64,000 bases of DNA, from contig NZ_JALGBX010000010.1 of assembly GCF_022808175.1 (NCBI RefSeq), positions 1-64,000 on the forward strand, in the 5' to 3' direction. Every line of letters starts with the position of its first letter. The stretch's first letter is position 1. The notes under the pieces are model-generated. The model was not told the DNA's origin. It searched no databases and saw only the letters and a program-made list of their open reading frames with translations. The position numbers and the translations under genes are program-made. Below, one piece after another: positions 8,932 through 18,114 of this stretch. The DNA comes from Streptomyces sp. AP-93 (GTDB lineage Bacteria; Actinomycetota; Actinomycetes; Streptomycetales; Streptomycetaceae).

Positions 8932-9345
8932 TCAGTGGCATTCGGCGATGGTGGGCGGCGCCGACAGGAAGGGACGCAGCTCCAGCCACTCGTGGATCGG
9001 CTTGCCGCCCGCACCGGGGGCCGCCGAGAGCTCACCGGCCAGCTCGACGGCGCGCTCGTAGCTGTCCACGTCGATCACCATCCAGCCGGCGATCAGGTCC
9101 TTCGTCTCGGCGAAGGGGCCGTCGGTGACCGGCGGGCGGCCCTCGCCGTCGTAGCGGACCCAGGCCCCCTCGGGAGCGAGCGCCTGACCGTCGACGTACT
9201 CGCCGGTGCCCTCCAGCCGCGCCGCGAAGTCGCTCATGTACTGGATGTGGGCCGTGATCTCCTCCGGCGTCCACTCGCTCATGGGGACGTCGTTGGCGGC
9301 AGCCGGGGCGCCGCGGTAGTGCTTCAGAAGCAGGTACTTGGCCAT
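8932..9345 (-). CDS. DGPF/YCII-related protein, ECF42 partner
   Basis: A 137-residue protein from ATG 9345, preceded by an excellent ribosome binding site (GGAGGAGA). It opens with MAKYLLLKHYRG and carries the name-giving VTDGPFAETKDLIAGW, then VDSYERAVELA and IHEWLELRPF. DGPF proteins are small alpha/beta-barrel-like proteins almost always encoded beside ECF42 sigma factors and members of their regulon; the biochemical role is unclear. First gene of the two-gene operon, with the ECF42 gene starting 1 nt after its stop. Confidence 0.88.
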   Translation of the reverse strand: MAKYLLLKHYRGAPAAANDVPMSEWTPEEITAHIQYMSDFAARLEGTGEYVDGQALAPEGAWVRYDGEGRPPVTDGPFAETKDLIAGWMVIDVDSYERAVELAGELSAAPGAGGKPIHEWLELRPFLSAPPTIAECH

Positions 9346-9393
9346 GATGGTCTCCTCCGTGCTGTGCGGCCCATTCTGGCCGCTTCCACAGAG

Positions 9394-9422
9394 GAGACGG
9401 AGCGGGGCACGGGTTCTCGACA
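9394..9422 (-). promoter_or_regulatory. Predicted ECF42 promoter of the DGPF-sigma operon
   Basis: On the minus strand TGTCGA (9422-9417) and CGTCTC (9399-9394) are separated by exactly 17 bp and lie about 50 bp upstream of the DGPF start. As I recall, ECF42 target promoters have TGTCGA at -35 and CGTC-like at -10. The match suggests the sigma factor drives its own operon. Confidence 0.6.
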
Positions 9423-9439
9423 TCGCCGGCGAAGTTTTT

Positions 9440-9480
9440 CCGCGGGATTCGAAGAACAATCCGCGGGATTCGATGAACAA
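9440..9480. repeat. Two-copy 20/21-bp direct repeat
   Basis: CCGCGGGATTCGA followed by AGAACAAT occurs at 9440-9460 and nearly identically (TGAACAA end) at 9461-9480, just upstream of the ECF42-type promoter. Could bind a regulator or be a simple duplication. Confidence 0.6.
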
Positions 9481-9525
9481 GACGATGGCCTGCGCAACCC
9501 CAACGGGGTCGCGCAGGCCATCGTC
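9481..9525 (-). terminator. Strong hairpin terminator downstream of the 9587-9967 gene
   Basis: A 15-bp perfect stem (GACGATGGCCTGCGC with its complement at 9511-9525), extended inside by CCCC/GGGG. On the minus strand it is followed by TTGTTCATC, partly T-rich. It lies 60 bp beyond the stop of the small secreted protein and insulates it from the ECF42 operon. Confidence 0.75.
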
Positions 9526-9586
9526 CCGCAGGCCAGGGTCTACGAGCGGCGTCCCGTCCCGGACAGGGCCTGCATATGTTCACCCG

Positions 9587-9967
9587 TTACGGCGCGGCCG
9601 GCGTCAGGACGGCCTGCGCGGGACCCCCCGGCAGCACGGGGGCGGCCTGCAGGGTGACGGTGCGCGCCGGAGCGGCGGGCGCTGCTGCCGGAGCGGCGGG
9701 CGCTGCGGCCGGAGCGGCCGGAGCAGCCGGAGCGGCCGCCGGCGTGGCGGGCGTCGCCAGAAGCGGCTCGGCCGCCTGCTGGAGCGTCGTCGCGCCTCCG
9801 TTGGTCAGGACGACCGTCGGGTTGAGGATCCGAGTGAGCGAGACGTCCGAGACGTTGAGGCTGTCGAGGAGCGAGACCAGCGGGTCGGCCGCGTGGGCGG
9901 GTGCGCCACCGAAGAGGAGGACCGTGCCGGCCAGGCTGCCGACTACTGAGATTCGATTGATCTGCAT
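9587..9967 (-). CDS. Small secreted Ala/Pro-rich protein
   Basis: A 126-residue protein. Residues 1-27 form a Sec signal peptide ending in GGAPAHA-A, a good signal peptidase I site. The next 45 residues (DPLVSLLDSLNVSDVSLTR) have a chaplin/RodZ-like small hydrophobic character but match no family I recognise. The tail is a low-complexity Pro-Ala repeat (about 75-105) followed by a short hydrophobic end. It probably works outside the membrane or in the wall. It is upstream of and divergent from the collagen-like gene at 10294. Confidence 0.65.
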   Translation of the reverse strand: MQINRISVVGSLAGTVLLFGGAPAHAADPLVSLLDSLNVSDVSLTRILNPTVVLTNGGATTLQQAAEPLLATPATPAAAPAAPAAPAAAPAAPAAAPAAPARTVTLQAAPVLPGGPAQAVLTPAAP

Positions 9968-10293
9968 GCTCGGGAAACGGGAAGGCGCCGCCTCCGGTCA
10001 CCGCTCCCGCCCCGCCTTCCCCCGTTCGGCCCCGTCGATCCCCCTCGTCCGGCCGCCGGAAAACGGGAAACCCGGACACCACCCATCGCGGGAGTCCATG
10101 CCGGGCGCTCATGCATGTGTCCGGGCCGGGGAGGCGCGCGGGAGGGTCGCCCTCATGGCCCGCCCGCTGTGGGCCGATGTGCTGATGTCTGCGCGTGCCT
10201 CTGACATGCCTCCCCGCTGTGGGTCGACTGTGGCTGCGGGTTTCGACCCAGTCCGTAGATCCACACCTGATTCGGTTCCAGAAGGAGCAACGC
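9968..10293. other. Intergenic region between divergent secreted-protein genes
   Basis: 326 bp with no gene I can support. It must contain the promoters of the small secreted protein (leftward) and the collagen-like protein (rightward). The right end holds AGAAGGAG, the ribosome binding site of the collagen-like gene. Confidence 0.5.
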
Positions 10294-11502
10294 ATGAGTC
10301 CTGAGTCCAGGACCCGATCTTCCCTCGGTCCGCTTCCCCGGCGGGCAGGGTGGCTGACCACCGGCACGTTCGCGGCGCTGGCCCTCGTTGTGGCGGGCAT
10401 CGCGAGCCCTGCCGCAGCCAGTACGTGGGCAGCCCCGGCCGCGGCGGTGACTGCGGCGAGCCCGGCGGACGGAGGCGATGACTGCCCGCCCGACGGGCAC
10501 GACGGCCATGACGGGCCGCGCGGGGAGGGACCGGACTGGCTCAAGTCCCCGCAGGTGGAGCACTGGGCGGCGAAGCAACAGCACAAGGCCGCCCCGTTCC
10601 TCGCGCAGGGCGATGACCACGACAAGTGCAAGCCGGGTGGCCAGGGCCCGACCGGCCCGACGGGCCCGCAGGGTCCGACGGGTCCGCAGGGCCCGGCCGG
10701 TGCGACGGGTGCCACGGGTCCGCAGGGTCCGACCGGACCTGGCGGCGGGGCGACCGGTCCGACGGGTCCGCAGGGTCCGGCCGGCGCGACGGGTGCGACG
10801 GGTGCGTCGGGTGCGTCGGGTCCGCAGGGTCCGGCCGGTGCCGACGGTACCGACGGCGCGGACGGTGCGGACGGTGCGACGGGTGCGACGGGTCCGCAGG
10901 GTCCGACCGGACCTGGCGGCGGGGCGACCGGTCCGACGGGTCCGCAGGGTCCGCAGGGTCCGGCCGGCGCCGACGGTACCGACGGCGCGGACGGTGCGAC
11001 GGGTCCGCAGGGTCCGCAGGGTCCGGCCGGCGCCGACGGCGCCGACGGCGCGGACGGTGCGACGGGCGCGACGGGTCCTGCCGGTCCCGCCACCTGCAGT
11101 GACGTCGACGCCTACGAGCCCAGCAACTCCAGCGAGGTCAAGGCCGTTCTGACCGACGGTCAGGTCGTCGGCGGCGTCCGCTCCATCCAGAACCCGAACA
11201 ACTGGAACTGGCTGAACCTGACCCAGGGCGTCATGGGTGGGGCGAACCTCCCCGCCGACGCCTGCGCCATCTCCGTGGCCTCCCAGGCGAACGACGTCTC
11301 GTTCCAGGTCCTGACCACGGGCAACCAGCTGTACGAGCGCAGGTGCCAGCTCCAGAACAACACCGACACCCTGGTGAACTGCACCACCGGCTGGGTACTG
11401 GTCACCCCGCCGCTGCCGCTCACGATGGCCCAGCGTGGCAAGCCGGCCCAGGGCATGGAGGCCCCCATGGACCCCAACCACCGCCGGAAGGACATGAAGT
11501 AA
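10294..11502 (+). CDS. Secreted collagen-like protein with C-terminal globular domain
   Basis: A 402-residue protein; ATG 10294 is preceded by AGAAGGAGCAAC. A signal peptide spans residues 1-43. After a His/Asp-rich spacer (DGHDGHDG), residues about 118-266 are Gly-X-Y triplets (GPT, GPQ, GAT, GAD, GTD), interrupted twice by the same GPGGGAT insertion, so the helix is built from an internal duplication. The tail (about 267-402) is globular with cysteines (TCSDVDAYEP, DACAI, RRCQLQNNTD) and could trimerise or bind a ligand. Bacterial collagens form triple helices without hydroxyproline; this one probably sits on or outside the cell. It converges with a second collagen-like gene. Confidence 0.85.
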   Translation: MSPESRTRSSLGPLPRRAGWLTTGTFAALALVVAGIASPAAASTWAAPAAAVTAASPADGGDDCPPDGHDGHDGPRGEGPDWLKSPQVEHWAAKQQHKAAPFLAQGDDHDKCKPGGQGPTGPTGPQGPTGPQGPAGATGATGPQGPTGPGGGATGPTGPQGPAGATGATGASGASGPQGPAGADGTDGADGADGATGATGPQGPTGPGGGATGPTGPQGPQGPAGADGTDGADGATGPQGPQGPAGADGADGADGATGATGPAGPATCSDVDAYEPSNSSEVKAVLTDGQVVGGVRSIQNPNNWNWLNLTQGVMGGANLPADACAISVASQANDVSFQVLTTGNQLYERRCQLQNNTDTLVNCTTGWVLVTPPLPLTMAQRGKPAQGMEAPMDPNHRRKDMK

Positions 11503-11534
11503 CCGGCGCCCCGCAGCTGATCGGGGCCTGACCG

Positions 11535-11572
11535 CTTGTGCCGTGTCCGGGTGCGCCCGGGCACGGCACAAG
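11535..11572 (+). terminator. Terminator of the collagen-like gene at 10294
   Basis: CTTGTGCCGTG pairs perfectly with CACGGCACAAG (11 bp) and the stem is extended by CCGGG/CCCGG around a short loop. It lies 33 bp after the stop codon. No T-tract, as is common in Streptomyces. Confidence 0.8.
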
Positions 11573-11601
11573 CATGCCCAGGCCCGGCGGGGTGACCTGA
11601 T

Positions 11602-11647
11602 GGTGTCCGTGTCCGTGTCCGTGGCGGTGGTGGTGGTGGTGGTGGTG
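11602..11647. repeat. Simple-sequence tract
   Basis: Successive GTGTCC hexamers run into a (GGT)n/(GTG)n tract. Non-coding; prone to slippage, so length may vary between strains. Confidence 0.6.
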
Positions 11648-11796
11648 CGCGGCGTCGCCGGCGCGGCCGTCCAACGGTCCTGCTCTTCACGGACCTTCCG
11701 GCAGCGGGACACCTGCTCTACGTGATCCCGTGCCTCGATCGCCGCCGGGCCGACGCACGGTGTACCCCTGACTTTCGGGGCCTGACAGACCAAACG

Positions 11797-11842
11797 CCTT
11801 CGGTGCGCGCCGAGGCTTGGGGGCCTCGGTGCGCACCGAAGG
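11797..11842. terminator. 20-bp-stem hairpin downstream of the minus-strand collagen-like gene
   Basis: Arms 11797-11816 and 11823-11842 are complementary over 20 bp with one G-T wobble, with a 6-nt loop. It lies 44 bp beyond the stop of the minus-strand gene and should end its transcript; it would also stop read-through from the left. Confidence 0.8.
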
Positions 11843-11885
11843 TGGTCAGGCGGGGTCAGGCAGGGTCAGGCTGGGGCAGGTCCGG

Positions 11886-13406
<1,521 letters not shown>

Positions 13407-13538
13407 GGGTGTTTCCTCCGCGAGGAAAAAGCGACGGAACCGGAGGGTGACCGCCGAATGCGGTCTTCCGGTGGACAAAAGTCCCGACACCATTTAAAAG
13501 CTGACAATGCGACCCAGTCGGGTGCGACGCGTAACCGA

Positions 13539-14114
13539 TCACTCGGCAGCCGCGTGAATCCCTCCGTCCGCCCGGGCCAGGACGTACGCCGCCTCGCGCG
13601 CCCGCACCGCCGCGTCGGGGCCCGGATCCAGCGCGGCGACCACCGTCGCCCCCTCGACCAGCAGCAGCAACTGCTCCGCCAGGCTCTCCCGGCCCCGCCC
13701 GGCGACGCCGGCCAGCAGCGCCCGTAGCTCCGCCTTGTGGCGGCGTACGACGTCCAGCACTCCGGCGGGCCCCGCGCCCAGCTCCCCGTACGCGTTCAGG
13801 AACGCGCAGCCGCGGAAATCCGGCTCCGAGAACCACCGCGCGAGCCACTCGAAGACCGCCCCGACCGGGTCGGCCTGCCCCGCGACCGCTGCGCGCAGGC
13901 TCGCCATCCAGCGGCCGTCGCGGCGCTCCAGATAGGCGGTGACCAGGGATTCCTTGGCCGGGTAGAGGCGGTAGAGCCGCTTGAGCGGGATGCCCGACTC
14001 GGCGCGGATCCGGTCCATGCCCACGGCCTGGATGCCTTCGGCGTAGAAGAGCGCCTCCGCGGCGTCCAGCAGGCGGGCGCGGGCGTCTTCGTCGTTCATC
14101 GGGGCGGCGGGCAT
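13539..14114 (-). CDS. TetR/AcrR-family repressor
   Basis: About 191 residues from the ATG at 14114 (MPAAPMNDEDAR; an internal ATG at 14099 is equally possible, neither has a clear ribosome binding site). The N-terminal helix-turn-helix is AEALFYAEGIQAVGMDRIRAESGIPLKRLYRLYPAKESLV, shown here as the family-typical DNA-binding segment at residues about 15-55. The C-terminal ligand domain contains WFSEPDFRGCAFLNAYGEL, found in TetR proteins near electrophile- or solvent-responsive genes. It is divergent from a DUF1348 gene, and two identical palindromes in the gap are its likely operators. Confidence 0.85.
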   Translation of the reverse strand: MPAAPMNDEDARARLLDAAEALFYAEGIQAVGMDRIRAESGIPLKRLYRLYPAKESLVTAYLERRDGRWMASLRAAVAGQADPVGAVFEWLARWFSEPDFRGCAFLNAYGELGAGPAGVLDVVRRHKAELRALLAGVAGRGRESLAEQLLLLVEGATVVAALDPGPDAAVRAREAAYVLARADGGIHAAAE

Positions 14115-14145
14115 GACAGCAGCGTAGACCAGAACCGCTTGCGCG

Positions 14146-14161
14146 GAGAACGCTCGTTCTC
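14146..14161. promoter_or_regulatory. TetR operator 1
   Basis: GAGAACG-CT-CGTTCTC, a perfect 16-bp palindrome (7+2+7) in the gap between the TetR gene and the DUF1348 gene. An identical half-site pair occurs 33 bp away. Confidence 0.7.
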
Positions 14162-14178
14162 TAGGCTCGGGCAACGAG

Positions 14179-14194
14179 GAGAACGACCGTTCTC
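14179..14194. promoter_or_regulatory. TetR operator 2
   Basis: GAGAACG-AC-CGTTCTC, with the same half-sites as operator 1. Centre-to-centre distance is 33 bp, about three helical turns, so two dimers could bind on one face of the DNA and repress both divergent promoters. Confidence 0.7.
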
Positions 14195-14234
14195 ATGCTC
14201 ACCCTCATCCAGTCGATGTCGAGAGGTGCCCATC

Positions 14235-14660
14235 GTGACTGCCGCTCCTTCTTCCGTGCGACCGCCGCTGCCGCCCTTCACCGAGGAGTCCGCCCGCGCC
14301 AAGGTGCAGGCCGCCGAGGACGCCTGGAACAGCCGCGACCCCGAACGCGTCTCCCTCGCCTACGCCGAGGACTCCGCCTGGCGCAACCGCGACCGCTTCC
14401 TGACCGGCCGCGCCGAGATCCGCGCCTTTCTCGCCGACAAGTGGGAGCGCGAACTGGAGTACAGGCTGCGCAAGGAGCTGTGGGCGTACACCGGCAACCG
14501 CATCTCGGTGCGCTTCGCGTACGAGTGGCACGACGCGAGCGGCCAGTGGTGGCGCAGCCACGGCAACGAGCAGTGGGAGTTCGACGCCGCGGGCCTGATG
14601 CGCCGCCGCGAGGCCAGCATCAACGACATCCCGATCGAGGAGTCGGACCGCCGCCTCTGA
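14235..14660 (+). CDS. DUF1348 / NTF2-like protein
   Basis: A 141-residue protein from GTG 14235 with GAGAGGTG upstream. It reads as one DUF1348 domain of the NTF2-like cone fold: AEDAWNSRDPERVSLAYAED, then WRNRDRFLTGRAEIRAFLADKW, then WWRSHGNEQWEFD and RREASINDIPI. Function of the family is unknown; the fold usually forms a small ligand pocket. It is divergent from the TetR gene and is the most likely target of that repressor. Confidence 0.85.
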   Translation: MTAAPSSVRPPLPPFTEESARAKVQAAEDAWNSRDPERVSLAYAEDSAWRNRDRFLTGRAEIRAFLADKWERELEYRLRKELWAYTGNRISVRFAYEWHDASGQWWRSHGNEQWEFDAAGLMRRREASINDIPIEESDRRL

Positions 14661-14741
14661 GCCCGAAGGCGGGACGGTTACGCTCCGCAACCCCCTCCCC
14701 AGCCCTCGGAGTTATGCTGGCAGGGACCCTTGGGAGGCAAT

Positions 14742-15146
14742 GTGACCGAGCGCAAACCGCCTGGTGTCAGCTTCGAATCCTTCGTGGACCGGCAGATCAG
14801 ACAGGCCGAGGAGCGCGGCGAGATCGAGGATCTGCCCGGCTTCGGAAAGCCGCTGGCCTCGCTCGACGCTCCGTACGACGAGCTGTGGTGGATCAAGGGC
14901 AAACTCCACCGCGAAGGCTTCGCGGTCCTTCCGCCGGCGCTCGCACTCCGCAAGGAGGCGGAAGACGCCCGTGAAGCGGTCAAGGCCGCCCGCACCGAAC
15001 GCCAGGTCCGCGACCTCCTCACGGAGGTCAACGACAAGATCCGCGCGGCCCTGCGCAGGCCGCCGCCCGGCCCGCCGCTGAAGCTCAAGGAATTCGACGT
15101 CGAAGCCGAACTCGCCCAGTGGCGGGAATCCCGGGAAGCCCGCTGA
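14742..15146 (+). CDS. DUF1992 (DnaJ homologue subfamily C member 28-like) protein
   Basis: A 134-residue protein. Start is GTG 14742 because the ribosome binding site GGGAGG lies immediately before it. ESFVDRQIRQAEERGEIEDL and PGFGKPLASLDAPYDELWWIKGK identify DUF1992, the domain found at the N-terminus of eukaryotic DNAJC28, here without a J domain. The rest is a charged helix, likely coiled. Cytosolic; function not established. Not obviously in an operon. Confidence 0.85.
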   Translation: MTERKPPGVSFESFVDRQIRQAEERGEIEDLPGFGKPLASLDAPYDELWWIKGKLHREGFAVLPPALALRKEAEDAREAVKAARTERQVRDLLTEVNDKIRAALRRPPPGPPLKLKEFDVEAELAQWRESREAR

Positions 15147-15361
15147 TGGTTGTCCCGTAACGGCTGGGCGTTTCGCCGGTGCGGCGAAACGGTTGGCGTG
15201 CGGGGTCGACGGGAGCGGGTAACGTCTTTGTCATGTTCTTCCAGAGGCCGATTTACGAGTGAGCGTGATGGGCCCCCGCTGACGTCCTTCGACGCCGCTG
15301 CTGCCGCCCGTCCCTCACCGACGCATCCGTAGATCACTTCGCATCATTACCGGGAGAACCC

Positions 15362-15577
15362 GTGACCGTGAGCAAGAACATCAACAACCCCGTGGGTCAG
15401 GGCGGCGGCCAGCGCAAGCGGCAGTCGCGCGCCGAACGGCAGAACAACGGTCCGCACCGCAACCTCGACCGCCAGGGTGCCGCCGACCTGAAGGCGGAGC
15501 TGCTGCGCAAGATGCGCGAGAAGGCCGTCGCGGCCGAGGACGCCGGGCAGACGGGCGACACCGCCGCACAGAGCTGA
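15362..15577 (+). CDS. DUF6243 family small basic protein
   Basis: A 71-residue protein from GTG 15362 with GGGAGA upstream. It reads NINNPVGQGGGQRKRQSRAE, then QGAADLKAELLRKMREKA, a composition I associate with the Streptomyces DUF6243 family. Very basic N-terminal half, short helical C-terminal half, no Cys, no signal peptide. Possibly binds nucleic acid; no experimental role known to me. Followed at once by a strong terminator. Confidence 0.75.
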   Translation: MTVSKNINNPVGQGGGQRKRQSRAERQNNGPHRNLDRQGAADLKAELLRKMREKAVAAEDAGQTGDTAAQS

Positions 15578-15609
15578 CGCACCACCGCCGCAGGGCGGCA
15601 TCGCACAGG

Positions 15610-15646
15610 GCAGGGCCCGGACCGCAACGCGCGGTCCGGGCCCTGC
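15610..15646 (+). terminator. Terminator of the DUF6243 gene
   Basis: A 16-bp perfect stem (GCAGGGCCCGGACCGC with its complement) and a 5-nt loop, 32 bp after the stop codon. No T-tract. Confidence 0.85.
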
Positions 15647-15813
15647 TGTCGTCACCGGCATGTCCGTCGTCACAGTCGCAATCTTTAGAGTTCATGAGAA
15701 CATGTGCCGCACATAGGTTCCCCACAGGTAACACCGGGCCTGCGTCCGTGGACCGATTTGGGGAGCCTTTCTCTCACTGCAGGGTGTCGCCGGTGGCGGC
15801 ACGGAGGTTTCAC

Positions 15814-16998
15814 ATGCCCCAGCCTGGGCTCAAGACCAGACTCGCGGCCCTCGACGGGCTTCGCTTGGTCGCCGCGCTGATGGTGGTCCTGTACCACTAC
15901 GCAGCTCTGAGTCGCCCCTGGGGCCACGACCCGGTCACGATCTTCCCGACCCTCCACCACTTCGCCCAGTTCGGGTGGCTCGGGGTCGAAATCTTCTTCC
16001 TGGTCAGCGGCTTCGTCATATGCATGAGCGTCTGGGGGCGCACGGTCGGCGACTTCGCCATATCGCGGGTCTCCCGGCTCTTCCCGGCCTACTGGGTCGC
16101 CGTGCCCTTCACCGCGCTGGTCGTGAAGGCGTGGCCGGAGATCCACTCCATACGCGGCTGGGACGACGTCATCATCAACCTGACGATGCTCCAGGCCGGC
16201 AACAACACCCGCAACGTCGACGACGTCTACTGGACGCTCTTCGTCGAGCTCAAGTTCTACGTGCTGATGGCGGTCGTCGTCCTCTGCGGAGTCACCTACC
16301 GCAACATGGTCATCTTCTGCGGGGTCTGGACCGTGGCCGCGGCGTTGGCGCCCTCGCTCGGCTTTCCCCTGCTGGCGGCCTTCGCGATGCCCGTGTACGC
16401 GCCGTTCTTCATCGCCGGCATCGCCTTCTACCTCATGCGCCGCTACGGGTCGAACCCCATGCTGTGGGGGATCGTCGTGATGCAGCTGCTGCTGTCCCAG
16501 CGCTACCTGCACTACCGGATGGAGATCAGCCTGGGCAAGGTCGCGGCCAACCTGCTGCCGACCTGGCCCGTCCGGCTGATCGTGATCGCCGGGTTCGCCG
16601 TGGTCGCCGCGATCGCGCTGGGCGCCTTCGACAAGGTGCAGTGGAAGTGGCTGACGACCGCCGGGGCGATCACCTACCCGCTCTATCTCATCCACATGTA
16701 CATCGGGATGACCCTGATCCACCACTTCCGTAACCAGGTGCCCGCAGCGGTCCTCCTGGTCTCGGTGACCGTACTGATGATGGTCACCGCCTGGCTGATC
16801 CACCGGCTCGTGGAACGCCCGCTCGGCAAGTGGCTCCGCAACGCGATGCGACGCGGGGTGGACGACGTACGCCGCAACACCCCCGCCCACAAGCACCCCC
16901 GCACCAGCCCCGACACCGAAGCCCTGGCCCTGGCCCCGGCCCCGGCCGCCAGGCGACCGGCAGAGCACGAGGCCCCCGTCACCAGCCGTATCGGCTAG
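15814..16998 (+). CDS. Acyltransferase family 3 (OafA/YrhL-type) membrane protein
   Basis: A 394-residue membrane protein. ATG 15814 follows ACGGAGGTTTCAC. The N-terminus LAALDGLRLVAALMVVLYHY carries the catalytic-type His of the acyltransferase-3 fold, and GWLGVEIFFLVSGFVI with RVSRLFPAYW supplies the conserved Arg motif. About ten transmembrane segments follow; the C-terminal 50 residues are a Pro/Ala-rich cytosolic tail. These enzymes O-acetylate or O-acylate sugars, lipids or antibiotics across the membrane; the substrate here is unknown. Its stop overlaps the stop of the convergent SGNH hydrolase by 4 bp. Confidence 0.88.
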   Translation: MPQPGLKTRLAALDGLRLVAALMVVLYHYAALSRPWGHDPVTIFPTLHHFAQFGWLGVEIFFLVSGFVICMSVWGRTVGDFAISRVSRLFPAYWVAVPFTALVVKAWPEIHSIRGWDDVIINLTMLQAGNNTRNVDDVYWTLFVELKFYVLMAVVVLCGVTYRNMVIFCGVWTVAAALAPSLGFPLLAAFAMPVYAPFFIAGIAFYLMRRYGSNPMLWGIVVMQLLLSQRYLHYRMEISLGKVAANLLPTWPVRLIVIAGFAVVAAIALGAFDKVQWKWLTTAGAITYPLYLIHMYIGMTLIHHFRNQVPAAVLLVSVTVLMMVTAWLIHRLVERPLGKWLRNAMRRGVDDVRRNTPAHKHPRTSPDTEALALAPAPAARRPAEHEAPVTSRIG

Positions 16999-17990
16999 GC
17001 AGTCGCCCCCAGTGCGGTCAGGGCCTCGGTGACGCGGTCCGCCTGGTGGGTGGCGCCGCGGAGGTTCGGATGGAGGGCGGTGCAGGCCTCGCCCCGGGCC
17101 GGGATGGAGCGGCAGAGCTCGGAGGGCGGGTCGCTCTGCTCGCCCGGCCCGGTCAGGCTGTCCTTGATCCCGTACATCCAGCGCTGCTCTCCGCTCGCGC
17201 ACACCCCGTGCCCGGTGCTGGAGGAGTACGTGTCCACATACACCGCGCCGCTGCGGCGGGCCTGCTCCCGCAGGAGGGTGTTGAGCCGGCGCTCCAGGCT
17301 GTCGAGCCAGGGCATGTCGCCCTTGGTGACGGTTCCGAGCTGGTGCCAGGACCCCCAGCCGCAGCCCGCGGACTCGTCCACGACGGCCGGATACCCGACG
17401 ACCGCCACCCCGGCGCGCGGAGCGCGCGTGCGGATCTCCTTCAGCAGGGCCGCGAAATCGGCCTCCAGCGCGGTGAACCGGGCGTCGAGCCCCGCGGCGC
17501 CCCCGCCCCGGGCGTAGTGATCGGTGCACGGGGTGCCCGTACCGAAAGAGGCCAGGCCGCGCTTCACGCAGGCCTCGACGATCTCCGAGAAGCCCACGGA
17601 GTTGCCGCCGGCGCCGACCGTCACGAGATCGGCGGCTGCCGTGACGGCCCCGATCTGCGCCGGCTTTGCGGTCCATCCGCCCGGTGGGGGCACGGATGGT
17701 GGCCCCTTCAGCTCGGACTGCGGACCCAGCAGCCCCGCTCTGACCTCCGCGGCGGAGCAGGTGACATCGGTGAGCTTCACCTTCAGCCGCCGCGCGGCCT
17801 GGTGCGGATAGTCCTGCTCGGAGCGGCCGCATCCGTCGGTGTTCCAGGGGCGCACGAAGGAAGCGGCGCTGTACGAGTCCCCGAGGGCGACGTAGGAGAG
17901 AGGGTCGGCGGGTGCGGGCGCCTGCGGCGCGAGAGCGGTGGCGAAGGCGGCTGCCGTGGCAGCGGCGGTGGTGAGGGCGAGACGCATCAT
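16995..17990 (-). CDS. Secreted SGNH/GDSL hydrolase
   Basis: A 331-residue protein with a signal peptide (1-28). Block I is YVALGDSYSAAS (Ser nucleophile), block III is VGAGGNSVGF (Asn), and block V is CTALHPNLRGA (His). Six or more cysteines suggest disulfides, typical of the Streptomyces extracellular esterase/lipase group. It likely hydrolyses esters outside the cell. It converges on the acyltransferase gene with overlapping stops, so the pair may act on acylated substrates, though shared position alone does not prove that. Confidence 0.87.
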   Translation of the reverse strand: MMRLALTTAAATAAAFATALAPQAPAPADPLSYVALGDSYSAASFVRPWNTDGCGRSEQDYPHQAARRLKVKLTDVTCSAAEVRAGLLGPQSELKGPPSVPPPGGWTAKPAQIGAVTAAADLVTVGAGGNSVGFSEIVEACVKRGLASFGTGTPCTDHYARGGGAAGLDARFTALEADFAALLKEIRTRAPRAGVAVVGYPAVVDESAGCGWGSWHQLGTVTKGDMPWLDSLERRLNTLLREQARRSGAVYVDTYSSSTGHGVCASGEQRWMYGIKDSLTGPGEQSDPPSELCRSIPARGEACTALHPNLRGATHQADRVTEALTALGATA

Positions 17991-18114
17991 GACGGCGGTT
18001 CCTTTGGGTCGGGCGCCGCGGCTCTTCCGCAGCGCACATCACCAAAAGTAGCCGCAATGACTACAGAGAGTAATCCTTTGGCGTTTTGTTCGTTCGATCG
18101 AGTGAACAGGCGGG

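Larger units (their letters stand above)
11503..11885. other. Intergenic region between convergent collagen-like genes
   Basis: 383 bp without a supported gene. It holds two strong hairpins (listed separately), one for each direction, a GTGTCC/GGTGGT simple-sequence run, and several AGG-GTCAGG direct repeats near 11843-11890. Confidence 0.6.

Noticed and set aside
10640..11090. Repeats as CRISPR or minisatellite independent of coding
   Set aside because: The periodicity is the 9-bp Gly-X-Y codon pattern of a collagen domain.
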